Assembly (NCBI RefSeq): GCF_005080685.1
Contig: NZ_CP039371.1
Coordinates: 4,092,001 to 4,156,000, forward strand
DNA length: 64,000 bases
From: Pseudomonas putida
Lineage (GTDB): Bacteria > Pseudomonadota > Gammaproteobacteria > Pseudomonadales > Pseudomonadaceae
Reading direction: 5' to 3'
The notes under the pieces are model-generated. The model ran no database searches. It had not been told where the DNA came from and saw nothing but the letters and a program-made list of their open reading frames with translations. The stretch's first letter is position 1. Every line of letters starts with the position of its first letter. The position numbers and the translations under genes were made by a program. Shown here piece after piece: positions 1-7,166 of the stretch.

Positions 1-224
1 CCTGGGGCGTAGGCCTGGCCGCGATAGGTCATCTGCCCGGTGGTCGGGGTTTCCAGGCCACAGATGAGCTTGGACAGCGTGCTCTTGCCGGCGCCGTTCT
101 CGCCGGTCAGCGCCAGCACCTCGCCGGCGCGCAGGCTCAGGCTGACGCCCGCGAGCACGGGCTGGGCGTAGGTCTTGCCCAGGCCGGTGGCGACCAGCAC
201 CACGTCATTGGCCGATGCAGACAT
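1..224 (-). CDS. rbsA: Ribose ABC transporter ATP-binding protein, N-terminal part (RbsA)
   Basis: Only the first 74 codons are present; the gene runs off the left edge. The translation contains the Walker A motif GENGAGKST about 40 residues in, followed by a CGLETPTTG stretch typical of sugar-ABC ATPases of the RbsA/MglA type, which carry two fused nucleotide-binding domains. The ATG at 222-224 is preceded by GGAG at good spacing. It follows the periplasmic binding-protein gene by 18 bases on the same strand, so the two form one operon. The protein would energise ribose import from the cytoplasmic side. The assignment as RbsA rather than another pentose ATPase leans on the RbsB neighbour. 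Confidence 0.85.
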   Translation of the reverse strand, partial: MSASANDVVLVATGLGKTYAQPVLAGVSLSLRAGEVLALTGENGAGKSTLSKLICGLETPTTGQMTYRGQAYAP

Positions 225-242
225 GGCCACTCTCCTGCGGGG

Positions 243-1199
243 TCAGGGCTGGGTGATGAGTTTGACCGGGGTCTGGATGACGTTGTCGGCATCCACGTCC
301 GGCTTTTCCCCTTTGAGCACTTTAAGCGCCGCCTGAATGCCGAACACCGCTTGCTGACTGGCGGCCTGGTCGAGGGTGGCGAGCACCCGGCCGTCCTTGA
401 GCATCGGCTTGATGGCGTTGATGTTGTCGTAGCCCACCACTTGCACCTGGCCGGCCTTGCCCGCGGCGCGCACGGCAGCGACGGCGCCCAGCGCCATGCT
501 GTCGTTGCCGGCCAGCAGCGCCTTGAGGTCGGGGTATTCGTTGAGCATCGAGGCGGCGACGGCGTTGCCTTTGTCGATCTCCCAGTTGCCGGACTGCACC
601 GAGACGATGTTCATCTGCGCCGCCTGCATGGCGTCCTTGAAGCCTGCGGTGCGCTGCTGGGCGTTGGTGGTGGTCGGCACGCCTTCGATGATGCCGACCT
701 GGTCACCGGCCTTGAGCTTCTGCTGGGCCAGGTACTCGCCGACCAGGCGGGCGCCCTTGCGGTTGTCGGGGCCGACGAAGGGCACGCTGATGCCCTTGCT
801 CTTGAGCAGTTCGGGATCGAGGCGGTTGTCGATGTTGATCACCACCACGCCTTGGTCCATGGCTTTCTTCACCGCCGAAACCAGGGCCTTGGAGTCGGCC
901 GGAGCGATGACCAGGGCCTTGGCGCCGGAATTGACCATCTGCTCGACGATGCGGATCTGCTCGCCGGTGTCGGTTTCGTTCTTGATGCCGTGGGCGACCA
1001 GGTCGAAGTCTTCGGGATGGGCTTTCTGGTAGTCCTTGGCGCCGTCTTCCATGGTGCGGAAGAACTCGTTGGCGAGCGATTTCATCACCAGGGCGACCTT
1101 GGGTTTTTCGTCGGCGTGGACGGCGGTGAAAGGTGCACAGAGCGCGACCGCCGAGGTGACGGCGAGCGCGAGGAGACGACCGTGGAACGGCAGCTTCAT
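243..1199 (-). CDS. rbsB: Ribose ABC transporter periplasmic binding protein (RbsB)
   Basis: 318 residues, the usual length for a pentose-binding periplasmic protein. A Sec signal peptide with a hydrophobic stretch ends near ALCAPFTAVHA. The mature part starts with KVALVMKSLANEFF, the first strand of a peripla_BP_4 / RbsB fold, and contains a VINIDNRLD segment and a C-terminal VVGYDNINA sugar-binding segment. It is the first gene of the operon, with rbsA 18 bases downstream. A perfect 14-bp palindrome of LacI-family type lies 36 bases upstream, so control by an RbsR-like repressor is likely. Ribose is the most probable ligand, but related pentoses or hexoses cannot be excluded. Confidence 0.9.
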   Translation of the reverse strand: MKLPFHGRLLALAVTSAVALCAPFTAVHADEKPKVALVMKSLANEFFRTMEDGAKDYQKAHPEDFDLVAHGIKNETDTGEQIRIVEQMVNSGAKALVIAPADSKALVSAVKKAMDQGVVVINIDNRLDPELLKSKGISVPFVGPDNRKGARLVGEYLAQQKLKAGDQVGIIEGVPTTTNAQQRTAGFKDAMQAAQMNIVSVQSGNWEIDKGNAVAASMLNEYPDLKALLAGNDSMALGAVAAVRAAGKAGQVQVVGYDNINAIKPMLKDGRVLATLDQAASQQAVFGIQAALKVLKGEKPDVDADNVIQTPVKLITQP

Positions 1200-1234
1200 G
1201 GAAAGGACCCCGAATCTTGTGGTTTTTATCGGAT

Positions 1235-1248
1235 CGCAAACGTTTGCG
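1235..1248. promoter_or_regulatory. LacI-family (RbsR-type) operator upstream of rbsB
   Basis: CGCAAACGTTTGCG is a perfect 14-bp palindrome. LacI/GalR-family repressors recognise palindromes with a central CG, often AAACGTTT, and RbsR is the expected family member next to a ribose operon. It lies 36 bases upstream of the rbsB start. No rbsR gene is visible in the window; it would be expected beyond the left edge. Confidence 0.75.
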
Positions 1249-1544
1249 TTGACTCACTATGGTAACGGGATCGGTGTTTGTCAAATCCCCATAGCGTGGC
1301 GCCTGCGGCCTCTCTGCCGCGGAGTTTCCGAATTATTCCAAAGAACCGGAGCGGTTTCCATCGACACGGCAATATCATTGCGCCACCCACTCTACCACCG
1401 AAATTACAGCTCAAGTCGGACATTGAAACAGGCGCGGAACCAATCTTCTTCCCACGGTCCTATACGGATTTCGCCCCACTTGCTGTTGCGAAAAAACTTA
1501 CAGTGAAATACTGTATGTGCATACAGCAAAATAAGGAATACTCC
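1249..1544. other. Intergenic region between rbsB and the DUF1654 gene
   Basis: The divergent region between rbsB and the DUF1654 gene is about 345 bases in total. Apart from the LacI-type palindrome at its left end and the LexA box at its right end, I see no coding sequence. Open frames here have no ribosome binding site and no recognisable product. A stretch of about 150 bases before the LexA box is less GC-rich and probably holds the promoter. Confidence 0.5.
1511..1526. promoter_or_regulatory. LexA (SOS) box
   Basis: CTGTATGTGCATACAG fits the gammaproteobacterial LexA consensus CTGT-N8-ACAG exactly, with an inverted repeat of seven bases on each side of a TG centre. It lies 18 bases before the GTG start of the DUF1654 gene, a position where bound LexA would block transcription. 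This predicts DNA-damage induction of the downstream gene. Confidence 0.8.
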
Positions 1545-1787
1545 GTGGCCAACACCGCCTCCGCAACCCCGAGCAGCTATGAACAACTGGGTGTACGCAT
1601 CCAGAAGATCATCAACAGCCCCACCGCCCAACGCAGCCGCGCCGCACTGATCTTCCGCCTGGAACATGAGTCGCCCGATGACTGGGAAACCCTGCTCGAG
1701 GAAATCGCCGAGAACGACAACGTCACCCTCGCCCACCGCGACGACGGCGGTGTGCAGATTTTCTGGACCGTGCCCAAGGAAGATTGA
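1545..1787 (+). CDS. DUF1654 family protein, SOS-controlled
   Basis: 80 residues. A longer open frame exists upstream, but the GTG at 1545 is preceded by AAGGA at proper spacing and sits directly after a LexA box, so it is the best start. The sequence SSYEQLGVRIQKIINSP, then RLEHE, then a WETLLEEIAENDNVTL segment and a DDGGVQIFW ending, is that of the small DUF1654 family of Pseudomonas. It is acidic and has no membrane segment. The function is not known. The LexA box suggests a role in the DNA-damage response, and the nuclease gene 120 bases downstream is transcribed in the same direction. Confidence 0.8.
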   Translation: MANTASATPSSYEQLGVRIQKIINSPTAQRSRAALIFRLEHESPDDWETLLEEIAENDNVTLAHRDDGGVQIFWTVPKED

Positions 1788-1906
1788 CCTGTTCGGCAAC
1801 GCTGGCGCCCCAGCCCAGAACCAGGCTTTACCCGAATACCGGCGGTGACGCCCAATAGAAACCGGAGCCGATGCCCATCGCGCTCCCTGATTGATGATGT
1901 GTTTTC

Positions 1907-2863
1907 ATGAAGAAGTGGTTGTACGCTGTAACCCTTTCCCTCGCTGCCTGCAGCGCGTTCGCCAGCCCACCCGCGACATTCACCGAAGCCAAGGTCGTAG
2001 CCAAGCAACAGGTCTACCTCGACCAGGCCAGCAGCGCCATGGGCGAGCTGTACTGTGGCTGCAAATGGACCTGGGTCGGCAAGTCTGGCGGCCGTGTCGA
2101 CGCCAAGTCGTGCGGGTATCAAACCCGCAAGCAGCAGAGCCGCGCCGAGCGAACCGAGTGGGAGCACATCGTGCCGGCGTGGACGTTCGGCCACCAGCGC
2201 CAGTGCTGGCAGAACGGCGGTCGTGAGCACTGCGAGGACGCCGACCCGACCTTCCGTGCCATGGAAGCCAACCTGTTCAATCTGTACCCCGCCGTGGGCG
2301 AAGTGAACGGCGATCGCAGCAACTTCAACTACGGCATGGCCTCCGGCGTGGCGCCGATCTACGGGCAGTGCACCACCCGGATCGACTTCCAGCGCAAAGC
2401 CGCAGAGCCACGCGACGAGGTGAAGGGCCTGGTCGCGCGCACCACGTTCTACATGTTCGATCGCTACAAACTGAGCATGTCCCGCCAGCAGCAGCAACTG
2501 CTCATGGCCTGGGACAAACAACACCCCGTCAGTGCCTGGGAAAAGGAGCGTGACCGGCGGATCGCCAGGATCATGGGGCACGGCAACCCCTTCGTCAGCG
2601 GCGAGCGTAAATGGACCCTGGGCTACACGCCGGTAGGCGACGGCGTAGTGGCGAGCAGGCCGGCCAAGGCTCCAGCGCCTGCGGTCAAACCATCGCTCGC
2701 CAGTGCTGGTGGCGGCATCGTCGGCAACCGCAACAGCCATGTGTATCACCTGGCCGATGGCTGCCCTGGCTACACACAGGTGGCCGTGAAGAACCAGGTG
2801 CTGTTCGACTCCGAAGCCCAAGCGCAAGCAGCGGGCTTTCACAAGGCTGGCAACTGCCGCTAG
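1907..2863 (+). CDS. Secreted endonuclease I family protein (EndA-like) with C-terminal Ada-type zinc-binding domain
   Basis: 318 residues. An N-terminal signal peptide (MKKWLYAVTLSLAACSAFAS) targets the periplasm or outside. The middle matches endonuclease I: ELYCGCKW, then RTEWEHIVPAW with the catalytic His, NLFNLYPAVGEVNGDRSN and the metal-ligand Asn in NFNYG. After about residue 265 there is an extra domain of about 50 residues with HLADGC and a final NC, resembling the Ada-like metal-binding module found at the ends of some secreted nucleases. E. coli EndA is about 235 residues, so this is a longer variant. It degrades double-stranded DNA unspecifically. The ribosome binding site is weak. 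The gene is convergent with the next one. Confidence 0.85.
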   Translation: MKKWLYAVTLSLAACSAFASPPATFTEAKVVAKQQVYLDQASSAMGELYCGCKWTWVGKSGGRVDAKSCGYQTRKQQSRAERTEWEHIVPAWTFGHQRQCWQNGGREHCEDADPTFRAMEANLFNLYPAVGEVNGDRSNFNYGMASGVAPIYGQCTTRIDFQRKAAEPRDEVKGLVARTTFYMFDRYKLSMSRQQQQLLMAWDKQHPVSAWEKERDRRIARIMGHGNPFVSGERKWTLGYTPVGDGVVASRPAKAPAPAVKPSLASAGGGIVGNRNSHVYHLADGCPGYTQVAVKNQVLFDSEAQAQAAGFHKAGNCR

Positions 2864-2881
2864 GCAGCGGTGGCGACAGGA

Positions 2882-3307
2882 TCAGGCGAGCGCCTCGAGG
2901 TAGGCGCGAGCTTCACGATAACGGGCCAGCCGCGCCAGGTCGGCGGGCCCCGGGGTGGCGATGCGGGTGAGGTCGCTGTTGTCGGCCAGGTCCGCAAGCT
3001 TCACGGTCCGCGCCAATGGGTCGCCACCCAGGCGGGCGACGAAGTCGAGATAGCTTTCGCCTTCGCGGCGACTAAGCGCCAGCAGGGCGGCGAGAATCTT
3101 CAGCGCGAAGCCCTCGCGGGCCAGGTCGGAAAGGGTCAGCGGCGTGTCTTCGATCACGTCGTGCAGCACTGCGACGATACGCTGCTCGGGCGTGTCCACT
3201 CGCATCATCACCCGCAGCGGGTGCAGGATATACGCCGCCCCACCCTTGTCGTACTGCCCTTCATGCGCCCTGGCGGCTACGGCAATGGCCCGTTCCAGCG
3301 TCGACAT
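2882..3307 (-). CDS. HD-domain phosphohydrolase, MESH1/SpoT-hydrolase-like
   Basis: 141 residues forming a single HD domain. The motifs occur in the order of (p)ppGpp hydrolases: AARAHEGQYDKGGAAYILHP (His15 and His29), VLHDVIEDT (His49-Asp50 and the ED pair) and KLADLADN (Asp106). There is no synthetase, TGS or ACT domain, so it resembles the small MESH1-type alarmone hydrolases. The reaction would be removal of the 3'-pyrophosphate from (p)ppGpp in a manganese-dependent way. Biochemical proof cannot be taken from sequence, and other nucleotide phosphates are possible substrates. It stands alone, convergent with the nuclease gene. Confidence 0.75.
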   Translation of the reverse strand: MSTLERAIAVAARAHEGQYDKGGAAYILHPLRVMMRVDTPEQRIVAVLHDVIEDTPLTLSDLAREGFALKILAALLALSRREGESYLDFVARLGGDPLARTVKLADLADNSDLTRIATPGPADLARLARYREARAYLEALA

Positions 3308-3367
3308 AAAGGCCCTCCCCGTTCAACCTCTCCTGAGGCAAGCATAGCCGGGTCGGGCGGCGCATGA

Positions 3368-3940
3368 CTAGCGCTGCGCGCCGTGCTGGATCACGACCGA
3401 GTCGGTACCGAGCTTGGCCATGACCTCGGCCTTGCGTGCCTGGGCTTCCTCGCGGGTGGGGAACGGACCCATCAGCACCACCGGTTTGCCGTCGCGGTAC
3501 TCCACCGACGAAGGGATGCCTTTTTCGATCAGGCGGGCGGTCATGTCGCTCAGCGCGCCCATGTTGGCGCCCTGGATCACCTCCACGTCCCAGCCTTGCG
3601 GCGCGGGCTGGCCGGCCAGGGCCTCGGCACGGCGCTGCAGGTCGGCGCCGCCGCAATACTCGCGGATGCGCAGGTTGTCGCCGCTGTCGTCGACGATGAT
3701 CTGGTACTGGCCCGCATCGTCCTTGATCGCGACGTAGCTGCGATACGCCTCGTACTGGCCGGCGTCGTCCTTGCCACGCACCTGGCCGCAGATGGTGCCC
3801 TTGGTGTCGATGCGCACGTTGCCGAACTTGGCGGTCTTGGGGTTGTGCAGGTGCTCGGCGACCTGCTTGTGCACGCCCTCGACTTCGTTGTCACAGCCCG
3901 CCAGGGCCAGCACTGCCATTACCACTGCCAGTTTACGCAC
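3368..3940 (-). CDS. SPOR-like domain lipoprotein
   Basis: 190 residues. I start it at GTG 3938-3940 because GGAGG precedes it at proper spacing and the N-terminus then gives a clean lipoprotein signal, MRKLAVVMAVLALAGC, with the lipidated Cys at residue 16. The middle region (HLHNPKTAKFGNVRI) resembles the small 'PTS/hypothetical' domain seen in other Pseudomonas lipoproteins. The last 70 residues (WDVEVIQGANMGALSDMTAR ... VVLMGPFPTREEAQ) form a SPOR-like peptidoglycan-binding fold with the typical 'vGPF' turn. An envelope role is likely; no specific function is recognised. Confidence 0.75.
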   Translation of the reverse strand: MRKLAVVMAVLALAGCDNEVEGVHKQVAEHLHNPKTAKFGNVRIDTKGTICGQVRGKDDAGQYEAYRSYVAIKDDAGQYQIIVDDSGDNLRIREYCGGADLQRRAEALAGQPAPQGWDVEVIQGANMGALSDMTARLIEKGIPSSVEYRDGKPVVLMGPFPTREEAQARKAEVMAKLGTDSVVIQHGAQR

Positions 3941-4070
3941 GTGTGTACCTCCAGTTTCGAAGGGGCGGATTCTAGCATGCTGGCCCTGGCGCCGGACCGC
4001 GACCATCCGTTACAGGCTGCTACGGTCGTGACGTACAGTCGAAGACAGCAAAGGCCGGAAGCGAAAACGC

Positions 4071-4099
4071 AAAAAGGGCGACCCTCTCGGATCGCCCTT
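4071..4099 (-). terminator. Rho-independent terminator after tRNA-Val copy 1
   Basis: Read on the minus strand, AAGGGCGA pairs with TCGCCCTT around a ten-base loop and a run of five T follows. It lies about 30 bases past the tRNA CCA end. Confidence 0.85.
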
Positions 4100-4127
4100 C
4101 TCGTTGCCCGGAAACCGGGACTTTGTT

Positions 4128-4204
4128 TGGTAGGCACAATTGGACTCGAACCAACGACCCCCACCATGTCAAGGTGGTGCTCTAACCAACTGAGCTATGT
4201 GCCT
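4128..4204 (-). tRNA. tRNA-Val (GAC)
   Basis: 77 bases on the minus strand. The acceptor stem AGGCACA pairs with TGTGCCT and ACCA is encoded. The anticodon loop CTTGACATG lies between CCACC and GGTGG and carries GAC, which reads GUC/GUU valine codons. The T-arm GGTTCGAGTCC is normal. It is identical to the second copy at 4331-4407. Confidence 0.97.
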
Positions 4205-4290
4205 GTCGTGTGGTGCGCATATTAGTAATCGAACGGGAGGCTGTAAAGCTTTTTTTTCAAAAAAATCAAAAACTTTCAGCAGTCCAAAGC

Positions 4291-4319
4291 AAAAAGGGCG
4301 ACCCTTGCGGATCGCCCCT
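4291..4319 (-). terminator. Rho-independent terminator after tRNA-Val copy 2
   Basis: On the minus strand GGGCGA and TCGCCC pair and a T-run follows. It is almost identical to the terminator behind the first copy, so each tRNA copy carries its own terminator and they were probably duplicated together. Confidence 0.85.
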
Positions 4320-4330
4320 TTCGTCGAATT

Positions 4331-4407
4331 TGGTAGGCACAATTGGACTCGAACCAACGACCCCCACCATGTCAAGGTGGTGCTCTAACCAACTGAGCTA
4401 TGTGCCT
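4331..4407 (-). tRNA. tRNA-Val (GAC), second copy
   Basis: A 77-base sequence identical to the tRNA-Val at 4128-4204, with the same GAC anticodon and encoded CCA. The two genes lie in tandem on the minus strand, 126 bases apart, with a terminator between them. Confidence 0.97.
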
Positions 4408-4607
4408 TCGATGTGGGCGCATTCTACGCGTTCCAAAACCAGTGTCAACTGTTTTTTTCACGCTAAGCTACTGAATCTTAAACTGTTTATAGAAAGGAGC
4501 CAGCGCGTCCCTGGTAAAGGATTTTCACCGGACGACTAGCGGGTGTTTATTATTATTGATAGCATCGGTACATTCGTTAAAAATATAAAACACGAGGTTC
4601 CTCGAGC
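4408..4607. other. AT-rich leader before the FAD oxidase gene
   Basis: About 200 bases between the second tRNA-Val (minus) and the oxidase gene (plus). It is clearly less GC-rich than its surroundings (for example TTTATTATTATTGATAG at about 4545) and must contain both the tRNA promoter and the oxidase promoter. A short palindrome CGAGGTTCCTCG lies just before the oxidase ATG. Confidence 0.5.
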
Positions 4608-5891
4608 ATGTCCAATACCCCCTACCCACAGTCCTACTACGCCGCCTCGGCAAACCCGGTGCCGCCACGTCCGGCGCTGCAGGGTGAGGTGGAGACCGAT
4701 GTGTGCATCATCGGCGCCGGCTACACCGGCCTGTCCAGCGCACTGTTCCTGCTGGAAAACGGCTTCAAGGTCACCGTCGTCGAGGCCGCCAAGGTCGGTT
4801 TCGGCGCGTCGGGCCGCAACGGCGGCCAGATCGTCAACAGCTATAGCCGCGACATCGACGTGATCGAGCGCACCGTCGGCCCTAAAGAAGCACAGCTGCT
4901 GGGCCAGATGGCCTTCGAAGGCGGCCGCATCATCCGCGAGCGCGTGGCCAAGTACAACATCCAGTGCGACCTGAAGGACGGCGGCGTGTTCGCGGCCCTG
5001 ACCAGCAAGCAGATGGGCCACCTGGAATCGCAGAAGCGCCTGTGGGAGCGCTTCGGCCATACCCAGCTGGAGCTGATGGACCAGAAGCGCATCCGTGAAG
5101 TGGTGGCCTGCGACAGCTATGTCGGCGGCATGCTGGACATGAGCGGCGGCCACATCCACCCACTTAACCTGGCCTTGGGCGAAGCCGCTGCGGTCGAGTC
5201 GCTGGGTGGCGTCATCTATGAACAGACCCCGGCCGTGCGCATCGAGCGCGGCGCCAACCCGGTGGTGCACACCCCGCAGGGCAAGGTGAAGGCCAAGTTC
5301 ATCATCGTCGCCGGCAACGCCTACCTGGGCAACCTGGTGCCGGAACTGGCCGCCAAGTCGATGCCATGCGGCACCCAGGTGATCACCACCGAGCCACTGG
5401 GCGAAGACCTGGCGCGTACCCTGCTGCCGCAGGACTACTGCGTCGAGGACTGCAACTACCTGCTCGACTACTACCGCCTGACCGGCGACAAGCGCCTGAT
5501 CTTCGGCGGTGGCGTGGTCTACGGTGCCCGCGACCCAGCCAACATCGAAGCGATCATCCGTCCGAAGATGCTCAAGGCGTTCCCGCAACTCAAGGACGTG
5601 AAGATCGACTTCGCCTGGACCGGCAACTTCCTGCTGACCCTGTCGCGCCTGCCGCAGGTTGGGCGGATCGGCGACAACATCTACTACTCCCAGGGCTGCT
5701 CGGGCCATGGCGTGACCTACACCCACCTGGCGGGCAAGGTACTGGCCGAGGCGCTGCGTGGCCAGGCCGAGCGCTTCGACGCGTTCGCCGGCCTGCCGCA
5801 CTACCCGTTCCCGGGTGGGCAGATGTTCCGCGTGCCGTTCAGCGCGATCGGTGCCTGGTACTACAGCCTGCGTGATCGCCTGGGCTTCTGA
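4608..5891 (+). CDS. FAD-dependent amine oxidoreductase, PuuB/DadA type
   Basis: 427 residues, the usual size of DAO-fold flavoenzymes. The Rossmann motif VCIIGAGYTGLSSA starts near residue 32 and ends with the acidic VVEA; GFGASGRNGGQIVN follows, which is characteristic of gamma-glutamylputrescine oxidase (PuuB) and related enzymes. The C-terminal GCSGHGVTYTHLAGKVLAE is the second FAD-binding block. The expected reaction is oxidative deamination of an N-substituted amine with release of H2O2. No puu genes are adjacent, so the substrate is uncertain. Homologous enzymes in Pseudomonas are multi-copy. Confidence 0.8.
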   Translation: MSNTPYPQSYYAASANPVPPRPALQGEVETDVCIIGAGYTGLSSALFLLENGFKVTVVEAAKVGFGASGRNGGQIVNSYSRDIDVIERTVGPKEAQLLGQMAFEGGRIIRERVAKYNIQCDLKDGGVFAALTSKQMGHLESQKRLWERFGHTQLELMDQKRIREVVACDSYVGGMLDMSGGHIHPLNLALGEAAAVESLGGVIYEQTPAVRIERGANPVVHTPQGKVKAKFIIVAGNAYLGNLVPELAAKSMPCGTQVITTEPLGEDLARTLLPQDYCVEDCNYLLDYYRLTGDKRLIFGGGVVYGARDPANIEAIIRPKMLKAFPQLKDVKIDFAWTGNFLLTLSRLPQVGRIGDNIYYSQGCSGHGVTYTHLAGKVLAEALRGQAERFDAFAGLPHYPFPGGQMFRVPFSAIGAWYYSLRDRLGF

Positions 5892-5920
5892 TCGGGTTTT
5901 ATAGGCACCGCATTACCCCT

Positions 5921-6033
5921 TGTGGGAGCGGCCTTGCGTCGCGATGGGGCGCGTAGCGGCCCCAAGATATGGGCAGCGCCCCAGATTGCTGGGGCCGCTA
6001 CGCGCCCCATCGCGGCGCAAGGCCGCTCCTACA
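5921..6033. repeat. Inverted pair of REP elements
   Basis: TGTGGGAGCGGCC at the left is mirrored by GGCCGCTCCTACA at the right, and the inner parts (GATGGGGCGCGTAGCGG / CCGCTACGCGCCCCATC) also pair. This is a Pseudomonas REP doublet that could form a long cruciform between convergent genes. Confidence 0.9.
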
Positions 6034-6046
6034 AGAGCCTGCCCTA

Positions 6047-6724
6047 TCACTGACCCAAGGTGTTGACGGCCTGTTTCGCGGCGATTTCCTGGCCAGCCCG
6101 GGCCAGTTCGTCGGCGGCCTGCAACCAGCGCTGGTGGTCCACCTGGGCCGGCAGCTGGCGCGGAGGCTGCACCAGCACCGCCCAACTCCCCTCCTCGGCC
6201 CAGGCCGACTCGAATTCGTCGAACGTCATCATCTGCCGCCGATGCATGCCCGAACGCAACAGCACCCGGCCCTTGTAGCGGTCGAAGCCGATCAGCACCG
6301 CATAGCGCGGCTCGCTCCACCAGGCCGACCCCTCCTGATAACGCACCAGCACCGGATTGCCGGCGGCGACCTGTACCAGCAAGGCATCCAGTGTCTTGTC
6401 CAGCGGGTACACGACCATGCCGTATTCACGCGCCACGCGCGGGATGCCGGTATCCAGCGCGTCGGCGCCCTCGGGCAGCTTCAGCGGTTTGTCGAGCAGG
6501 CCTGGGGTGATCGGCGCGCCCTGCTGCGACAGCACCGCGGCCAGGGCCATGGCGCCACTGTGGTTGGCGTTGCCACGGTAGAACGGCACGCTGCTGATCT
6601 CGACCTTCTGCGGCACGCCCTTGACCGCTACCGGCGGGGCACTGGCGCAACCGGCCAGTGTGGCGGCCAGCAGACAGGCCGCCAGCAGACGACGGGGAGT
6701 GAAGAAATGTTGCTGCATGGGCAC
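6047..6724 (-). CDS. C39-like (PA2778-type) lipoprotein without catalytic residues
   Basis: 225 residues with a lipoprotein signal ending in TLAGC (Cys26). The remainder resembles the papain-fold C39-type peptidases annotated in Pseudomonas as PA2778-like: a first helix with HSGAMALAAVLSQQGAPITP at 55-74 and a strand WSEPRYAVLIGFD at 136-148. In active members the helix starts QCGPAAL and the strand has HYxVVxG. Here the Cys position is Ser56 and the His position is Arg140, so it is probably a pseudo-enzyme or binding protein. The C-terminal helix (WLQAADELARAGQEIAAKQA) resembles half a TPR. The REP pair just downstream marks the end of the transcript. Confidence 0.65.
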   Translation of the reverse strand: MPMQQHFFTPRRLLAACLLAATLAGCASAPPVAVKGVPQKVEISSVPFYRGNANHSGAMALAAVLSQQGAPITPGLLDKPLKLPEGADALDTGIPRVAREYGMVVYPLDKTLDALLVQVAAGNPVLVRYQEGSAWWSEPRYAVLIGFDRYKGRVLLRSGMHRRQMMTFDEFESAWAEEGSWAVLVQPPRQLPAQVDHQRWLQAADELARAGQEIAAKQAVNTLGQ

Positions 6725-6926
6725 TCGCTAGTTCCAACGCCAGGCGTGCGGCCCGGCCCTGGGCACGATGATAAGGGCGCAGGCGTTGTGGGTATAGTAG
6801 GCCGGCGGCTAGGAACCAAATGGCCCAAGCAATAGACCTTCGGTCAATGGAACGTCACAGGTGCCGAGCTAAACTTCTGGTGTGTCCGGATGGCCGCCTT
6901 GCGCAGGCCGGGATAAGGAGGCACAC

Positions 6927-7106
6927 ATGAGCCTGACAATGGCAATCCTCATGCTGGTAGGCATGTGGCTGAGCGTCGCGGCCGCCATGCTCTGGGGCGT
7001 CCTACGCATCGTGCGGCGCCACTCGCAGCACCATCACCTGCCCGCGCAGCCCGCCGCCAAGCCGCAGCCCGCACGCCGTGCAAGGCGCCATGCCGGGGCG
7101 CATTGA
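6927..7106 (+). CDS. Small single-pass membrane protein
   Basis: 59 residues. ATG 6927 has a strong AAGGAG at good spacing. Residues 4-28 form one hydrophobic segment (TMAILMLVGMWLSVAAAMLW), followed by a basic His/Arg/Pro-rich tail with HHH and RRARRH. No family is recognised. A perfect 13-bp terminator hairpin follows 20 bases after the stop codon, supporting an independent transcript. Confidence 0.65.
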   Translation: MSLTMAILMLVGMWLSVAAAMLWGVLRIVRRHSQHHHLPAQPAAKPQPARRARRHAGAH

Positions 7107-7126
7107 AGAACAGATCCCGTTACAAC

Positions 7127-7155
7127 GAGAAGGGGGCGCGATGCGCCCCCTTCTC
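7127..7155. terminator. Bidirectional terminator
   Basis: GAGAAGGGGGCGC pairs perfectly with GCGCCCCCTTCTC around a three-base loop. It lies between two convergent genes, so it probably ends both transcripts, although the T-run is short. Confidence 0.75.
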
Positions 7156-7166
7156 CGTTCGTGGCC

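Noticed and set aside
351..1265. 304-codon plus-strand frame over rbsB
   Set aside because: Composition rich in Val, Gly, His and Asp as expected for the complement of a real gene; no ribosome site; rbsB is unmistakable.
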